Source of the DNA: Candidatus Acetothermia bacterium JdFR-48
Lineage (GTDB): Bacteria; Bipolaricaulota; Bipolaricaulia; Bipolaricaulales; Bipolaricaulaceae
Assembly (NCBI GenBank): GCA_002011425.1
Contig: MTNJ01000036.1
Span: 62,001-126,000 of the forward strand
DNA: 64,000 nt
Reading direction: 5' to 3'
Shown: positions 18,214 through 27,378 of the stretch, one piece after another
Layout: every line of letters starts with the position of its first letter
Position numbering within the stretch: the stretch's first letter is position 1
Notes under the pieces: model-generated
The model's input: only the letters and a program-made list of their open reading frames with translations
What the model was told of the DNA's origin: nothing
Databases searched by the model: none
Translations under genes and position numbers: made by a program

Positions 18214-19287
18214 ATGGTGGGAAAGATAGAAGGCCGTCTCCTTTTAGTCACGATCGCGCTCCTCGTCGTGGGGTTGATCTTCGTGTATTCGGCGAGTTTC
18301 CCTCTGGCGCTGCGGCTCTTCGGCGAGGAGACGGGATTCCTCAAACGCCAACTCTTCGGGTGTTTGCTTGGGGGGGTCTTGCTCGGTGCTTTTTGGTTCG
18401 GTGATTACTGGTTTTGGACGAGACTCTCTCCCCTCTTACTCGCGGGCGTCCTCGGTGGAGTAATCCTAACCCAGCTCCCCGGGATCGGGGTGGGGGGGCG
18501 CTGGATCTCCCTCGGCCCCTTCTCCCTACAGCCTTCTGAGTTCGGGAAGATCGCACTCCTCCTGTATCTTGCACGTTCACTCCTCAGAGGAGACTTCGAC
18601 GATTTCCGCCGTGGGCTCCTCCCCCACCTCGCCCTCCTCGGGATCTTCGGGGGCCTACTCCTTGCGCAGCCCGACTTTGGGATGTTTCTCCTCTACGGGG
18701 CTCTAACTTTCTTCATGTTATGGGTTGCCGGGGCTCGCACCCGTGACATCCTCGGCGTCGTAGCGGCAGGGCTTCCTCTCATGGGAATTGCCTTGGTGTT
18801 GGCTCCCTACCGGCTTGGCAGGATCCTCGCGTTCCTGAACCCCGAGAGCTTCCGCCACAGCTACGGCTACCAGGTGTATCAGTCCCTCCTCGCCATCGGT
18901 TCCGGCGGGATCTTCGGCCGCGGGCTCGGCGCTTCACGGGCCAAACTTTTCTACCTCCCTTCGGCTCACAACGATTTCATTTTCGCCGTGGTAGGAGAGG
19001 AGGCCGGACTCATCGGAAGCCTGACCCTAATCTTCCTCTTGGTGGCGTTGGTGGCGTTGGGATATCGGATTTCCCGGGATGCCCGAGATGATCTCGGAAC
19101 ACTTCTTGCGTTGGGGGCCTCCTTTATCCTCGGGTTTCAAACCCTCCTCAACCTGGGCGTCGTCGTAGGCGTGTTCCCTGTGACTGGCCTCACCTTGCCC
19201 TTTATCTCCTATGGCGGGAGCTCCCTCGCCGTTTCCTTGGGATTGGTGGGGATCCTGTTGGGTGTAGCGCGGGAGGCAGAGAGATGA
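18214..19287 (+). CDS. ftsW: FtsW/RodA/SpoVE-type peptidoglycan polymerase
   Basis: 357 aa from ATG 18214 (a TTG 13 codons upstream is an alternative). It has about ten membrane spans with the SEDS signatures: Q-P-S-E-F-G-K near the middle, A-Q-P-D-F-G, and near the C-terminus P-F-I-S-Y-G-G-S-S. It polymerises lipid II with a partner class B PBP at the septum. The place between murD and murG supports FtsW over RodA. The 103 bases before it show nothing else. It overlaps murG by ATGA. Confidence 0.94.
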   Translation: MVGKIEGRLLLVTIALLVVGLIFVYSASFPLALRLFGEETGFLKRQLFGCLLGGVLLGAFWFGDYWFWTRLSPLLLAGVLGGVILTQLPGIGVGGRWISLGPFSLQPSEFGKIALLLYLARSLLRGDFDDFRRGLLPHLALLGIFGGLLLAQPDFGMFLLYGALTFFMLWVAGARTRDILGVVAAGLPLMGIALVLAPYRLGRILAFLNPESFRHSYGYQVYQSLLAIGSGGIFGRGLGASRAKLFYLPSAHNDFIFAVVGEEAGLIGSLTLIFLLVALVALGYRISRDARDDLGTLLALGASFILGFQTLLNLGVVVGVFPVTGLTLPFISYGGSSLAVSLGLVGILLGVAREAER

Positions 19288-20390
19288 AGCTCCTTCTGGC
19301 GGTGGGCGGTTCCGCGGGACACATCTACCCGGCATTGGCGGTGGTGGAAGTGCTTCGGGAGTTGGACCCCGAGCTCCATGTCTTCTGGCTCGGGCGTCCC
19401 AGGAGCATTGAGGAGGAAATCATCAAAAAGTACCACAACATTACTTTCATCCCGTTCCGTTCTTCTGGGATACCACGTACGAACGTGCTCTTCGGCGCGC
19501 GGACCCTTATGCGGCTCCCCTGGAACGTATGGCGGGCAGTAGGGATCTTGGAGGAGGTACGCCCGGACGTAACACTGGGAATGGGGTGCTACACGTCCTT
19601 TGCCCCAGGGGTGGCGGCCCACTTCCTGCGGATCCCCCTGGTGATCCATGAACAGAACGCCTCCCTTGGACTCGCCAATCGAATCCTCGCCCGCTTTGCT
19701 CGCCGAGTTCTCCTATCGTTCCCCGAAACCTTGTCCGAAGTCCCCTGTCGTGAACGTGCCCGGGTGACCGGAGTTCCAGTGCGGCGGGAAGTCTTGCACC
19801 AACGCCGTATCTATCTTCCCAAAGGCTATCTCCTTCTCCTTGGGGGATCCCTTGGATCGAGCCTCCTCACTGAGGCACTGCTCGCCGCAGCCCCTTTCCT
19901 CGCGGGGCTTCCCGATTTTGCCCTTTACATCGCCACTGGTCGTTTCGGAGATCCCGAGGAACTCGAACGGCGGTTCCGTGCTGCCGGAATTGAGAAGGTG
20001 CGTGTGGTTCGGTGGATCGAAGATATGGGAAGGGTATATGCGGGGGCAAAGCTCATTGTAAGCCGCGCCGGCGCTTCCACAGTGGCCGAGGTTCTGGCAG
20101 CGGGGCGGCCCGCGGTCTTCGTGCCCTGGAGCGGTGCCGCGGGGAAGCACCAAGACAGGAATGCCCATTCAGTCTCGGCACGCAGGGGCGCCGTGGTTCT
20201 GAGTGAGGGAGAAGTGCGCCAAGGAAAGCTGGGACAGCTTATCGCTTCCCTTTGGGAGGACGCCGAGAGGCTCAGTGACCTGGCACGAGGCGCTGCGGCC
20301 CTGGCACAGCCACAGGCCGCGTGGGAGGTGGCCCGGGAGCTCTTATGGGTGGCGGAGGGGCTGCTTTGGACTGTTCCCGCGTGCACTTAG
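19284..20390 (+). CDS. murG: UDP-GlcNAc:lipid I N-acetylglucosamine transferase
   Basis: 368 aa GT-B glycosyltransferase at the inner face of the membrane making lipid II. It shows the glycine-rich loop V-G-G-S-A-G-H-I-Y-P-A at residues 6-16, the H-E-Q-N-A motif near 130, the second loop L-G-G-S-L-G-S and the C-terminal S-R-A-G-A-S-T-V-A-E signature. The C-terminus overlaps murC by 46 bases if the favoured murC start is right. Confidence 0.97.
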   Translation: MKLLLAVGGSAGHIYPALAVVEVLRELDPELHVFWLGRPRSIEEEIIKKYHNITFIPFRSSGIPRTNVLFGARTLMRLPWNVWRAVGILEEVRPDVTLGMGCYTSFAPGVAAHFLRIPLVIHEQNASLGLANRILARFARRVLLSFPETLSEVPCRERARVTGVPVRREVLHQRRIYLPKGYLLLLGGSLGSSLLTEALLAAAPFLAGLPDFALYIATGRFGDPEELERRFRAAGIEKVRVVRWIEDMGRVYAGAKLIVSRAGASTVAEVLAAGRPAVFVPWSGAAGKHQDRNAHSVSARRGAVVLSEGEVRQGKLGQLIASLWEDAERLSDLARGAAALAQPQAAWEVARELLWVAEGLLWTVPACT

Positions 20391-21697
20391 TGGGTATCGG
20401 TGGCGACGGTATGGCTCCCCTGGCGGAACTTCTTTTCCGGGCCGGGGCCGAGGTCACCGGGTCTGACATCGCGGATTCCGCCACCGTTCTGGAACTCCGC
20501 GACCATGGCATCCCTGTATCCATAGGACATCGGGATGAGAATGTCCCCGGGGCCCAATGCCTCGTCGCTTCCTCCGCGATCCCGCGGAATAACCCCGAGC
20601 TTTTCACCGCCCGAAAATTGGGGATTTCGGTCCTCCCGCGCCTTTTGGCCCTAAAGGAAATTCTCTGTGGGCGAAAACTCATCGCCGTCTGTGGTACCCA
20701 TGGGAAGACCACTACCTCCGCCTGGCTTGCACACTTACTCCGTCCTTCTGGGGTTGGTTTTTACGTAGGGGCAGCAGTGCGAGGACTTTCCCGTGCCTCT
20801 TGGGGCAGTTCCCCCTGGTTCGTGGCGGAGATCGACGAATCGGACGGGTTCTTCGTGGATCTCGATCCGGAAATCGTCATCCTTACCAACGTAGACCGAG
20901 ATCATCTCTCCTCTTACGGTAGCTACTCCGTGCTCAAAGAGGCATTCCACCGGTTTCTCACTAAGGCCGAGAACACGGTAGTTTGCGGCGACGATTCTCC
21001 GTCCCTTGAAGTCTCACGGGGGACAGATCCCTTCACTTACGGGTTCTCCACGGAGGTCGACCTCCAGGCGAGGGGTGTGAGAACCACGTCTCAGGGGACG
21101 TCTTTCGAGGTATTCCTCCACGGGAAGCGGGTGGGGGAAGCCCTGATCCCTGCTTTCGGTGATCACAACGTGCGCAATGCCCTGGCAGTGCTGGCAGGAG
21201 CTCACCTCGCCGGGATCTCCCCCCGAGAGGCGTTGGAGCGGCTCGCCGACCTCCCCCTCCCCCGGCGGCGTTTGGAGGTCCTCATGGAGAACGGATACGT
21301 CCTCGTCGACGACTACGCCCATCACCCCCGAGAGATAGTGGCCGGAATCCGTGCCATCAGAGCCCGCTGGCCGGGACGGAGGCTCCTCGTCCTCTTCCAA
21401 CCACACCGATTCTCCCGGACTGCATCGCTTTCCCGGGAACTCGGGATGGCGTTAGCTGCCGCGGACATCGCCGTGGTGACCGAGATCTATTCAGCCTTCG
21501 AGGAGCCGATCCCGAAGGTCTCAGGGAGACGAGTAGCACAGGCCCTCCTCGCCCATGGGGGAAAGGGACGTTTCGTGGCGGACCCGGAAAGGGCGGTGGA
21601 GGAACTCCTCGAGTCGTCAGCGCCGGGGGACGTAATCGCCTGTTTCGGAGCGGGGAACGTATGGGAAACCTTCCACAAGATTCCGGAGATGCTCTGA
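20345..21697 (+). CDS. murC: UDP-N-acetylmuramate-L-alanine ligase
   Basis: 450 aa from ATG 20345, chosen because GGGAG lies 7 bases upstream; GTG 20381, directly before the first conserved strand (H-L-V-G-I-G-G-D-G-M), is the alternative. ATP loop G-T-H-G-K-T-T-T-S-A, then E-I-D-E-S-D-G-F and N-V-D-R-D-H-L, and C-terminal H-H-P-R-E-I and F-Q-P-H-R-F-S-R motifs. It adds L-Ala to UDP-MurNAc. It overlaps murB by 37 bases. Confidence 0.96.
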   Translation: MGGGGAALDCSRVHLVGIGGDGMAPLAELLFRAGAEVTGSDIADSATVLELRDHGIPVSIGHRDENVPGAQCLVASSAIPRNNPELFTARKLGISVLPRLLALKEILCGRKLIAVCGTHGKTTTSAWLAHLLRPSGVGFYVGAAVRGLSRASWGSSPWFVAEIDESDGFFVDLDPEIVILTNVDRDHLSSYGSYSVLKEAFHRFLTKAENTVVCGDDSPSLEVSRGTDPFTYGFSTEVDLQARGVRTTSQGTSFEVFLHGKRVGEALIPAFGDHNVRNALAVLAGAHLAGISPREALERLADLPLPRRRLEVLMENGYVLVDDYAHHPREIVAGIRAIRARWPGRRLLVLFQPHRFSRTASLSRELGMALAAADIAVVTEIYSAFEEPIPKVSGRRVAQALLAHGGKGRFVADPERAVEELLESSAPGDVIACFGAGNVWETFHKIPEML

Positions 21698-22548
21698 GGC
21701 TCGTCAGAGGTCTCCCCGGCGAAGTCCGCCTGGGGGAACCCCTTTGCCATCACACCACATTTCGCATCGGAGGACCAGCGTGGTGCTTCTTCGTCCCGGA
21801 AAATCGCGAGGCCTTCGTGGAGGCCATCTCCCGGGCCAGAGGCGAAGGGATCCCCTGGTTCGTGTTGGGAGGGGGATCCAACGTACTCTTTCACGACCGT
21901 GGGTTCCCGGGTCTCGTGATCGCCACGAAGGGGCTACTATCCCTGCAAGCCAACGAGGAAAAGTTCTTCGCCGAAGCTGGCGTTCCGCTCTCCGCCCTAG
22001 TTTCAAAGGGGTGCTCTGCCCTTGCTGGAATTCCGGGAACGGTGGGCGGGGGCCTCCACATGAACGCGGGAACCCAAGCGGGCTCGATCTCCCGGTATGT
22101 CCTCTCCGTGGAAGTCCTGGGCCATGATGGCCTCCCCCGGCGGATTTCCGTGGAGGAGTGCGATTTCGCCTATCGATCATCGCGTCTCCAACGGCTTCAC
22201 CTCCCGGTACTCGGGGCCGAGTTTACCGTCCCAAAAGTGGAGGCGACTTCGACCGAGGAACTCCTGTGGCGACGTCAGAGCTCGCAGCCCGTAGGACTTC
22301 CGTCTGCCGGATGTATATTTCGCAATCCCCCCAATGCTCCACCCGCTGGCTGGCTCATCGACCGGGCTGGATTCAAGGGAGCACGTCTCGGCGATGCATT
22401 GGTTTCGCCTAAGCACGCAAATTTCATCTGCAATCTCGGGAGGGCAAAGGCTTCAGAAGTGCTCTCCCTTATCGAGCGGATCCGCGAGGGGGTACGCCGA
22501 GTATTCGGCGTCCTCTTAGAGCCCGAAATCGAGATCGTTTGGGCATAG
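21661..22548 (+). CDS. murB: UDP-N-acetylenolpyruvoylglucosamine reductase
   Basis: 295 aa FAD enzyme reducing UDP-GlcNAc-enolpyruvate to UDP-MurNAc. T-T-F-R-I-G-G-P-A at about 31-39, FAD-binding V-L-G-G-G-S-N-V-L and the I-P-G-T-V-G-G segment, and the C-terminal S-A-G-C-I-F-R-N-P motif with the active-site serine replaced in context by the A-G-C-I-F type-II pattern. It starts inside murC with a GGAG 12 bases upstream. Confidence 0.96.
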   Translation: MGNLPQDSGDALRLVRGLPGEVRLGEPLCHHTTFRIGGPAWCFFVPENREAFVEAISRARGEGIPWFVLGGGSNVLFHDRGFPGLVIATKGLLSLQANEEKFFAEAGVPLSALVSKGCSALAGIPGTVGGGLHMNAGTQAGSISRYVLSVEVLGHDGLPRRISVEECDFAYRSSRLQRLHLPVLGAEFTVPKVEATSTEELLWRRQSSQPVGLPSAGCIFRNPPNAPPAGWLIDRAGFKGARLGDALVSPKHANFICNLGRAKASEVLSLIERIREGVRRVFGVLLEPEIEIVWA

Positions 22549-22574
22549 GCCCTGTTCTCACTATTCTCTCCTCG

Positions 22575-23321
22575 ATGTTTCGAGCGCTTTTGCGGTGGAT
22601 GTCGCTCCTCGGGGCATTGTGGTTGCTCCTCCTCGCCGTAATTCGGTTTGGTGGATGGCTTCAAGTACAAGAAATTAGAGTTATTGCTGTCAACGACAAT
22701 GGTGTTTCACAATTGGAATATCTGTCACCTCAGAAAGTGATAAACTTGACTGGCATACGTTATAAAGCTAACATTGCAAAGCTCAATATCGCTGACGTCA
22801 GGAAGAGGCTTGAACATCACCCCTGGGTCAAGGAAGCGTGGATTAAGCGCCATTGGTTGAGGGGGATCGTAGAGATTCAGATCAGGGAAAGGAAGCCGGT
22901 GGGAAGGGTCCAAGGCGAGGGGGGCAATACATATAGGGTTGATCGTGAAGGGGCCATTTTGGGGCCAGCCGCAGAAGCGGATGAAAGCCCAATAGTTTTA
23001 GGTCTGCCCCTTTCCTTCCCCGATGAAGAAGTCCCGCCCTGGGTGATAGAAATTCTGAATCTATATCAGGGTCTCTCCCGTTGTAAAGAGCTTTACCCCG
23101 CGATGGACGTGAGCGACGCACACGACGTACAACTGTTACCTGCAAGGGAGACGTATCCCTTAATCCGTTTAGGAGCTTTGGATCGAGTTCCGGAGATATT
23201 GCCCAAGGTTGAGATCATCCTCGAAAGCTCGCCAGAAAAATTTGACCTTTCGAAGTTCGCCGAGATAGACTGCCGTCTGGGGGACGGTTGTGTTTTAAAA
23301 CCGCCGGTTAAGGGGGGATAG
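22575..23321 (+). CDS. ftsQ: Cell division protein FtsQ/DivIB
   Basis: 248 aa single-pass membrane protein: short basic N-terminus, one hydrophobic span (about 10-28), then a POTRA-like domain (V-Q-E-I-R-V-I-A-V and L-E-H-H-P-W-V-K-E-A-W-I-K-R) and the R-E-R-K-P-V-G-R-V strand typical of FtsQ. The start is uncertain (ATG 22575; TTG 22539 is possible). The stretch 22660-22860 is visibly more AT-rich than the neighbouring mur/fts genes. It sits in the standard place between murB and ftsA. Confidence 0.88.
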   Translation: MFRALLRWMSLLGALWLLLLAVIRFGGWLQVQEIRVIAVNDNGVSQLEYLSPQKVINLTGIRYKANIAKLNIADVRKRLEHHPWVKEAWIKRHWLRGIVEIQIRERKPVGRVQGEGGNTYRVDREGAILGPAAEADESPIVLGLPLSFPDEEVPPWVIEILNLYQGLSRCKELYPAMDVSDAHDVQLLPARETYPLIRLGALDRVPEILPKVEIILESSPEKFDLSKFAEIDCRLGDGCVLKPPVKGG

Positions 23322-23324
23322 AAG

Positions 23325-24569
23325 GTGGCCAGACGCCGTCGCGGCAGGGAGAGGATTGTGGTGGGCCTGGACGTGGGTACCACCAAGGTAGCTTGTTTAG
23401 TAGCGAATGTCATCGACTCTGAAATAGAGATCATCGGTATGGGCACTGCCCCGTCACGGGGCCTCGACAAGGGTGTGGTGGTGGACATCGGCCGCACCAT
23501 CCAGTCCATCCGCAAAGCCGTAGAGGAAGCGGAGAATATGGCTGACGTGAAGATCCGGTCCGTCTATGTGGGGATCGCGGGCCAACACATCCGCTCCATA
23601 AACACTACGGGCACTGTGGCCATTACCCATCCCGGGAGGGTCATCAAAAAGAGCGATATCCGCCGCGTGATCGAGGCCGCTAAGGCCATCCCCATTCCCC
23701 CCGACATGCAACTCATCCATGTCATTCCGCGCCAGTACAAAGTGGACGGCCAGGAGGGAATTACCGATCCCGAGGGGATGACGGGGACGCGGCTTGAGGC
23801 CGATGTACATCTGGTTTTGGGCTCGGTCACTGCGGTACGGAACCTCATACGCTGCATCAAGTACTTGCGCATCGACGTGAGACAGATCGTGTTGCAGCCG
23901 CTGGCTTCCTCACTTGCGGTCCTCTCCTCGGCGGAGAAAGAGCTCGGAGTGGTGCTCTTGGACATCGGTGGCGGTACTACCGACATCTCCATCTATAAAG
24001 GCGGCGATATCTGGTTTTCTCGGGTAATCCCTGTAGCGGGGCAGCACATCACCAACGATATCACCGTGGGCCTTCAAACTCCCATCGAAGAAGCGGAGAG
24101 GATCAAAAAAGAGTATGGCACCTGCCTCGTGGACTCGGTGGACGACAACGAAAAACTCGAGATCGCCACCATCGGCGGCGATGGGACAAAACTCGTCTCG
24201 AGAAAGCGCCTGGCGAAGATCATCGAGGCTCGAGTGGAGGAAATCCTGGATCTCGCCATGGAGGAGGTGGAGAACGCGGGCTACAAGGATATCGTCCCCG
24301 GAGGGCTCGTGATCACCGGAGGGACGGCCTTATTGGATGGGATCGTGGAGTTCGCCCAAGCTCGCTACGGCCTCCCCGCCCGCCGCGGTCAGATCCCTCA
24401 AGGAATCCATGGCCTGCGGGACATCGTGGAATCTCCTATTTACGCTACCGCCATTGGCCTCCTCAAGTACGCGGTGGAGTTCAAGGACATCGAACCCTCC
24501 CGTGAGAACGGGGGTGGCTGGTTTAACACGGTCCTCAAATGGCTCCGGGCGATTCTTTGGGGGGGGTGA
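23325..24569 (+). CDS. ftsA: Cell division protein FtsA
   Basis: 414 aa actin-like ATPase with GTG start. Phosphate-1 loop G-L-D-V-G-T-T-K-V-A at about residues 13-22, phosphate-2 D-I-G-G-G-T-T-D-I and adenosine motif V-I-T-G-G-T-A. The C-terminus ends in an amphipathic helix (W-F-N-T-V-L-K-W-L-R-A-I-L-W), the expected membrane-targeting sequence. It tethers FtsZ to the membrane. The end overlaps the favoured ftsZ start by GTGA. Confidence 0.97.
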   Translation: MARRRRGRERIVVGLDVGTTKVACLVANVIDSEIEIIGMGTAPSRGLDKGVVVDIGRTIQSIRKAVEEAENMADVKIRSVYVGIAGQHIRSINTTGTVAITHPGRVIKKSDIRRVIEAAKAIPIPPDMQLIHVIPRQYKVDGQEGITDPEGMTGTRLEADVHLVLGSVTAVRNLIRCIKYLRIDVRQIVLQPLASSLAVLSSAEKELGVVLLDIGGGTTDISIYKGGDIWFSRVIPVAGQHITNDITVGLQTPIEEAERIKKEYGTCLVDSVDDNEKLEIATIGGDGTKLVSRKRLAKIIEARVEEILDLAMEEVENAGYKDIVPGGLVITGGTALLDGIVEFAQARYGLPARRGQIPQGIHGLRDIVESPIYATAIGLLKYAVEFKDIEPSRENGGGWFNTVLKWLRAILWGG

Positions 24570-25642
24570 GGTCAGTGGAGAGCTTGCATCCCGTGGCTCC
24601 GGCGCGGATCTTGGTAATCGGGGTGGGCGGCGGCGGGGGCAACGCCGTTAACCGCATGATGCAGGCCGGGATTCAAGGGGTGGAGTTCGTGGCCGTGAAT
24701 ACCGACGCCCAGGTCCTACAGACGGTCGACGCTCACCGCCACCTGCAAATCGGCAGAAACCTCACCAAGGGCCTCGGGGCCGGGGGGAATCCCGAGATCG
24801 GCCGTAAAGCCGCGGAGGAGTCTCTGGACGAGATCGTGGACCTGCTCCAAGGTTACGACATGGTCTTTATCACCGCGGGAATGGGCGGGGGAACAGGAAC
24901 TGGTGCGAGCCCTGTGATCGCCCGGACCGCAAGGGAGATGGGTGTCCTCACCGTCTCCATCGTCACTCGGCCCTTCTCCTTCGAGGGAGCCCCCAGGGCC
25001 AAGCGTGCCGAAGAGGGAATAGGCCTCTTGAGCCAACACGTTGATGCATTGATCACGGTTTCCAACGACAAACTCCTCAAGATCGCCCCTCCCGACATGC
25101 CCCTAACCCGGGCCTTCGAGCTCGCCGACGAGGTGTTGAAGCAAGGGGTTCAAGGGATTACCGAGCTCATCACCGTCCCCGGACTCATCAACCTCGACTT
25201 CGCCGATGTGGAGGCGGTACTCCGGGACGCTGGAACTGCCCTAATGGGGATCGGTGAAGCGGAGGGCGAGAATCGTTCCCGTGAAGCGGCGCGGAAGGCG
25301 GTGACTTCCCCGCTCCTCGACTGCTCCATGCGGGGCGCCAAAAAGGCTATCGTGAACATTATGGGCGGCGAAGACCTAGCACTGGACGAGGTCCGTGAGG
25401 CCACCGACGTGGTTCACGAAGCCCTGGCCGACAAGGCCGATATCTTCGTGGGCGCCGTGATCAAAGATGGCCTGCAGAAGGTCCGCGTTACCGTCGTGGC
25501 CACCGGTTTCACCGCGGGCGCCGAACTCGAAGAGGAGTTCACTACCGTGGGCGAGGAGGCGATCCTCGAGCGAATTAGGCGTGAGCTCTCCGGCGATAGC
25601 TTCGACGTTCCCGCCTTCATCCGTCGCAATGGGAAGGGTTAG
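24566..25642 (+). CDS. ftsZ: Cell division protein FtsZ
   Basis: 358 aa tubulin-like GTPase that forms the division ring. Tubulin signature G-M-G-G-G-T-G-T-G-A, N-terminal G-V-G-G-G-G-G-N-A-V-N-R-M, and T7-loop N-L-D-F-A-D-V. The start is taken as GTG 24566 because it gives the 4-base GTGA overlap common in this cluster; an ATG nine codons upstream (24539) is the longer alternative. The C-terminus ends soon after a D-V-P-A-F-I-R conserved tail. It is last in the cluster; a terminator candidate follows. Confidence 0.97.
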   Translation: MRSVESLHPVAPARILVIGVGGGGGNAVNRMMQAGIQGVEFVAVNTDAQVLQTVDAHRHLQIGRNLTKGLGAGGNPEIGRKAAEESLDEIVDLLQGYDMVFITAGMGGGTGTGASPVIARTAREMGVLTVSIVTRPFSFEGAPRAKRAEEGIGLLSQHVDALITVSNDKLLKIAPPDMPLTRAFELADEVLKQGVQGITELITVPGLINLDFADVEAVLRDAGTALMGIGEAEGENRSREAARKAVTSPLLDCSMRGAKKAIVNIMGGEDLALDEVREATDVVHEALADKADIFVGAVIKDGLQKVRVTVVATGFTAGAELEEEFTTVGEEAILERIRRELSGDSFDVPAFIRRNGKG

Positions 25643-25735
25643 TTTACGAGTGCTTTCGGTATATGCATGCTCACGTAAGGTAAATTTCCCTCAGATGATT
25701 TCATAATATTGATTCTGGTTCATAATTAAGGGTGC

Positions 25736-25760
25736 CCACTTTTCGTGGGAAAGTGGTTTT
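25736..25760 (+). terminator. Likely terminator after the division cluster
   Basis: CCACTTT and AAAGTGG form a 7-bp stem with a 7-base loop, followed by TTTTG, about 95 bases after the ftsZ stop. Confidence 0.5.
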
Positions 25761-25813
25761 GTGGCGATTACGGCGGTAAAATTTGATATCTTTATCGGAA
25801 AAGGAGTGGTCGC

Positions 25814-27286
25814 ATGCGCAGATGCATGTGCGCGTTGTTTATCCTGATGATGGCGGGCCTGTTGGGAATTCTGGGCTTCGCCCAGAAGGCGGAGCTCCTC
25901 ATTTGGCCCCTTCCCACGGCCGATGCTTTGCCCTCGGGGCTCTCCATCGCCCCTGACGGAAAGATTTACATCGCCCAATTCGATGCCCAGAAGATCGGCC
26001 TCCTCGATCCGGGAACCAATGAACTCTCTGAACGGGGGATCGGGGCGAACCCCGTGAGCATCTATGCCCCCAGCAACGATGCGGTCATCTACACCCTGCC
26101 TCACGACAACGTCATCGAGTACCTGGTCTTCATCGGAGGCCAAGCCCGCTGGCCGGTTCCCACCCCTGGCGCCTGGCCAAAGGACTTGACGCCTGCTCCC
26201 TCCGGCCCCGGGCAGATCAACTTCTGGTTCGTCGAGCGCCTGGCGGGAAAACTGGCCCGTCTCTCCCCCGCCCAAATCGCCGTCACACTGCCTCTTTTTT
26301 ATCCACAAAAACACACCATCACCCCACAACGGCAGGAGATAATCCCCAACGTGGTCCCAGTGAAACCGAGCTTTTACGCGGGCAATCCTATGCTCCCTCC
26401 GCCTCTCGCCCTCGTGCAGGCCAAGACCACAGGACCCGTCACCGAGTGGGCGGTCACGGGGTTTTCTTCGAACTATGTGGAAGACCTCGCGCTGGCCCCT
26501 AAAAGTGGGGCGGTTTGGTTCACGACAAGCCAAGGAGAACTGGGTTCCCTTGATCCCCCTTCCAGTACGGTGGCTTTCCATACCCTTCCCCCTAATGCAA
26601 GGGCCTTGGGGGTTGCGGTGGCCCCGGATGGCAAAATTTGGTTCACCGATAGCGCCACTCCGGCCATCGGTTCCCTAGACCCGGTGACGGGAGACGTCTA
26701 CCTTTGGGCCATCCCCGGGGGGGCACAACCGCTCAAGATCCTCGTGGAGCCCCCCGGACGCATCTGGTTCATCGACCGCGAAGCCGACTTCGTGGGATTC
26801 CTGCGACCTAGTGCGAACGAGTTCGTGATCTACCCACTTCCTCCCAGTTCTTATCCGGTAGACCTCGTCCTCGCGGACGACGGGACGGCGTGGTTCGTGT
26901 GTGAACGGGGAAATTATGTGGCAAGCCTCTCGATCGTCCCCGTCCTCGGACCCCCGCCGGTCGCTCCAGGCGCTGGTGCAGCCCGCATCCTCGGTTACTC
27001 CATAACCCAAGTGGGGAGCCATGCTACCATTCAGGTACTCTACTCGTATGATGGGAGTTTGGGCTTCCCGGTCCTTATCGGTCTTTACGTCCTCCCAAGT
27101 GGAGAAGGCTTTTCCTACGCGCCTTACAGGATCACACAGCCGGGGATGGGTACGGCGACCATCGAGCTGTACTACAACGGCGCTACCCCCATACAAAGCG
27201 AGGCCCTGCGGATCGTAATGTACCTTCAAAATCAGCAGGTAATCGCCGAGAAAAAGGTCGAGTTCCTTACCACCTGGAGTCCGTAA
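25814..27286 (+). CDS. Secreted beta-propeller protein (Vgb/streptogramin-lyase-like)
   Basis: 490 aa with a signal peptide (about 1-23, ending F-A-Q). The body holds a row of six or so propeller blades of the Vgb/SMP-30 type, each with a D-G-K-I-Y/W-F-T-D core followed by I-G-x-L-D-P (seen near residues 50, 245, 280, 310). The C-terminal 110 residues form a separate beta-rich domain without known motif. True Vgb lyases are about 300 aa cytosolic enzymes, so antibiotic lysis is unlikely; a periplasmic or surface binding role is more likely. AAAAGGAG precedes the ATG. Own transcription unit, closed by a strong terminator. Confidence 0.75.
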   Translation: MRRCMCALFILMMAGLLGILGFAQKAELLIWPLPTADALPSGLSIAPDGKIYIAQFDAQKIGLLDPGTNELSERGIGANPVSIYAPSNDAVIYTLPHDNVIEYLVFIGGQARWPVPTPGAWPKDLTPAPSGPGQINFWFVERLAGKLARLSPAQIAVTLPLFYPQKHTITPQRQEIIPNVVPVKPSFYAGNPMLPPPLALVQAKTTGPVTEWAVTGFSSNYVEDLALAPKSGAVWFTTSQGELGSLDPPSSTVAFHTLPPNARALGVAVAPDGKIWFTDSATPAIGSLDPVTGDVYLWAIPGGAQPLKILVEPPGRIWFIDREADFVGFLRPSANEFVIYPLPPSSYPVDLVLADDGTAWFVCERGNYVASLSIVPVLGPPPVAPGAGAARILGYSITQVGSHATIQVLYSYDGSLGFPVLIGLYVLPSGEGFSYAPYRITQPGMGTATIELYYNGATPIQSEALRIVMYLQNQQVIAEKKVEFLTTWSP

Positions 27287-27311
27287 GGGACACGTGCTGG
27301 AGTGGAATGTA

Positions 27312-27338
27312 GGGCCCGCGATGCGGGCCCTTTTCTTT
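27312..27338 (+). terminator. Rho-independent terminator of the propeller gene
   Basis: GGGCCCGC and GCGGGCCC form a perfect 8-bp stem with a GAT loop, followed by TTTTCTTT, 26 bases after the stop. Confidence 0.93.
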
Positions 27339-27378
27339 CCGAACCCCATCCATAAAATGCGTGTAAGGAGGTGGACCG

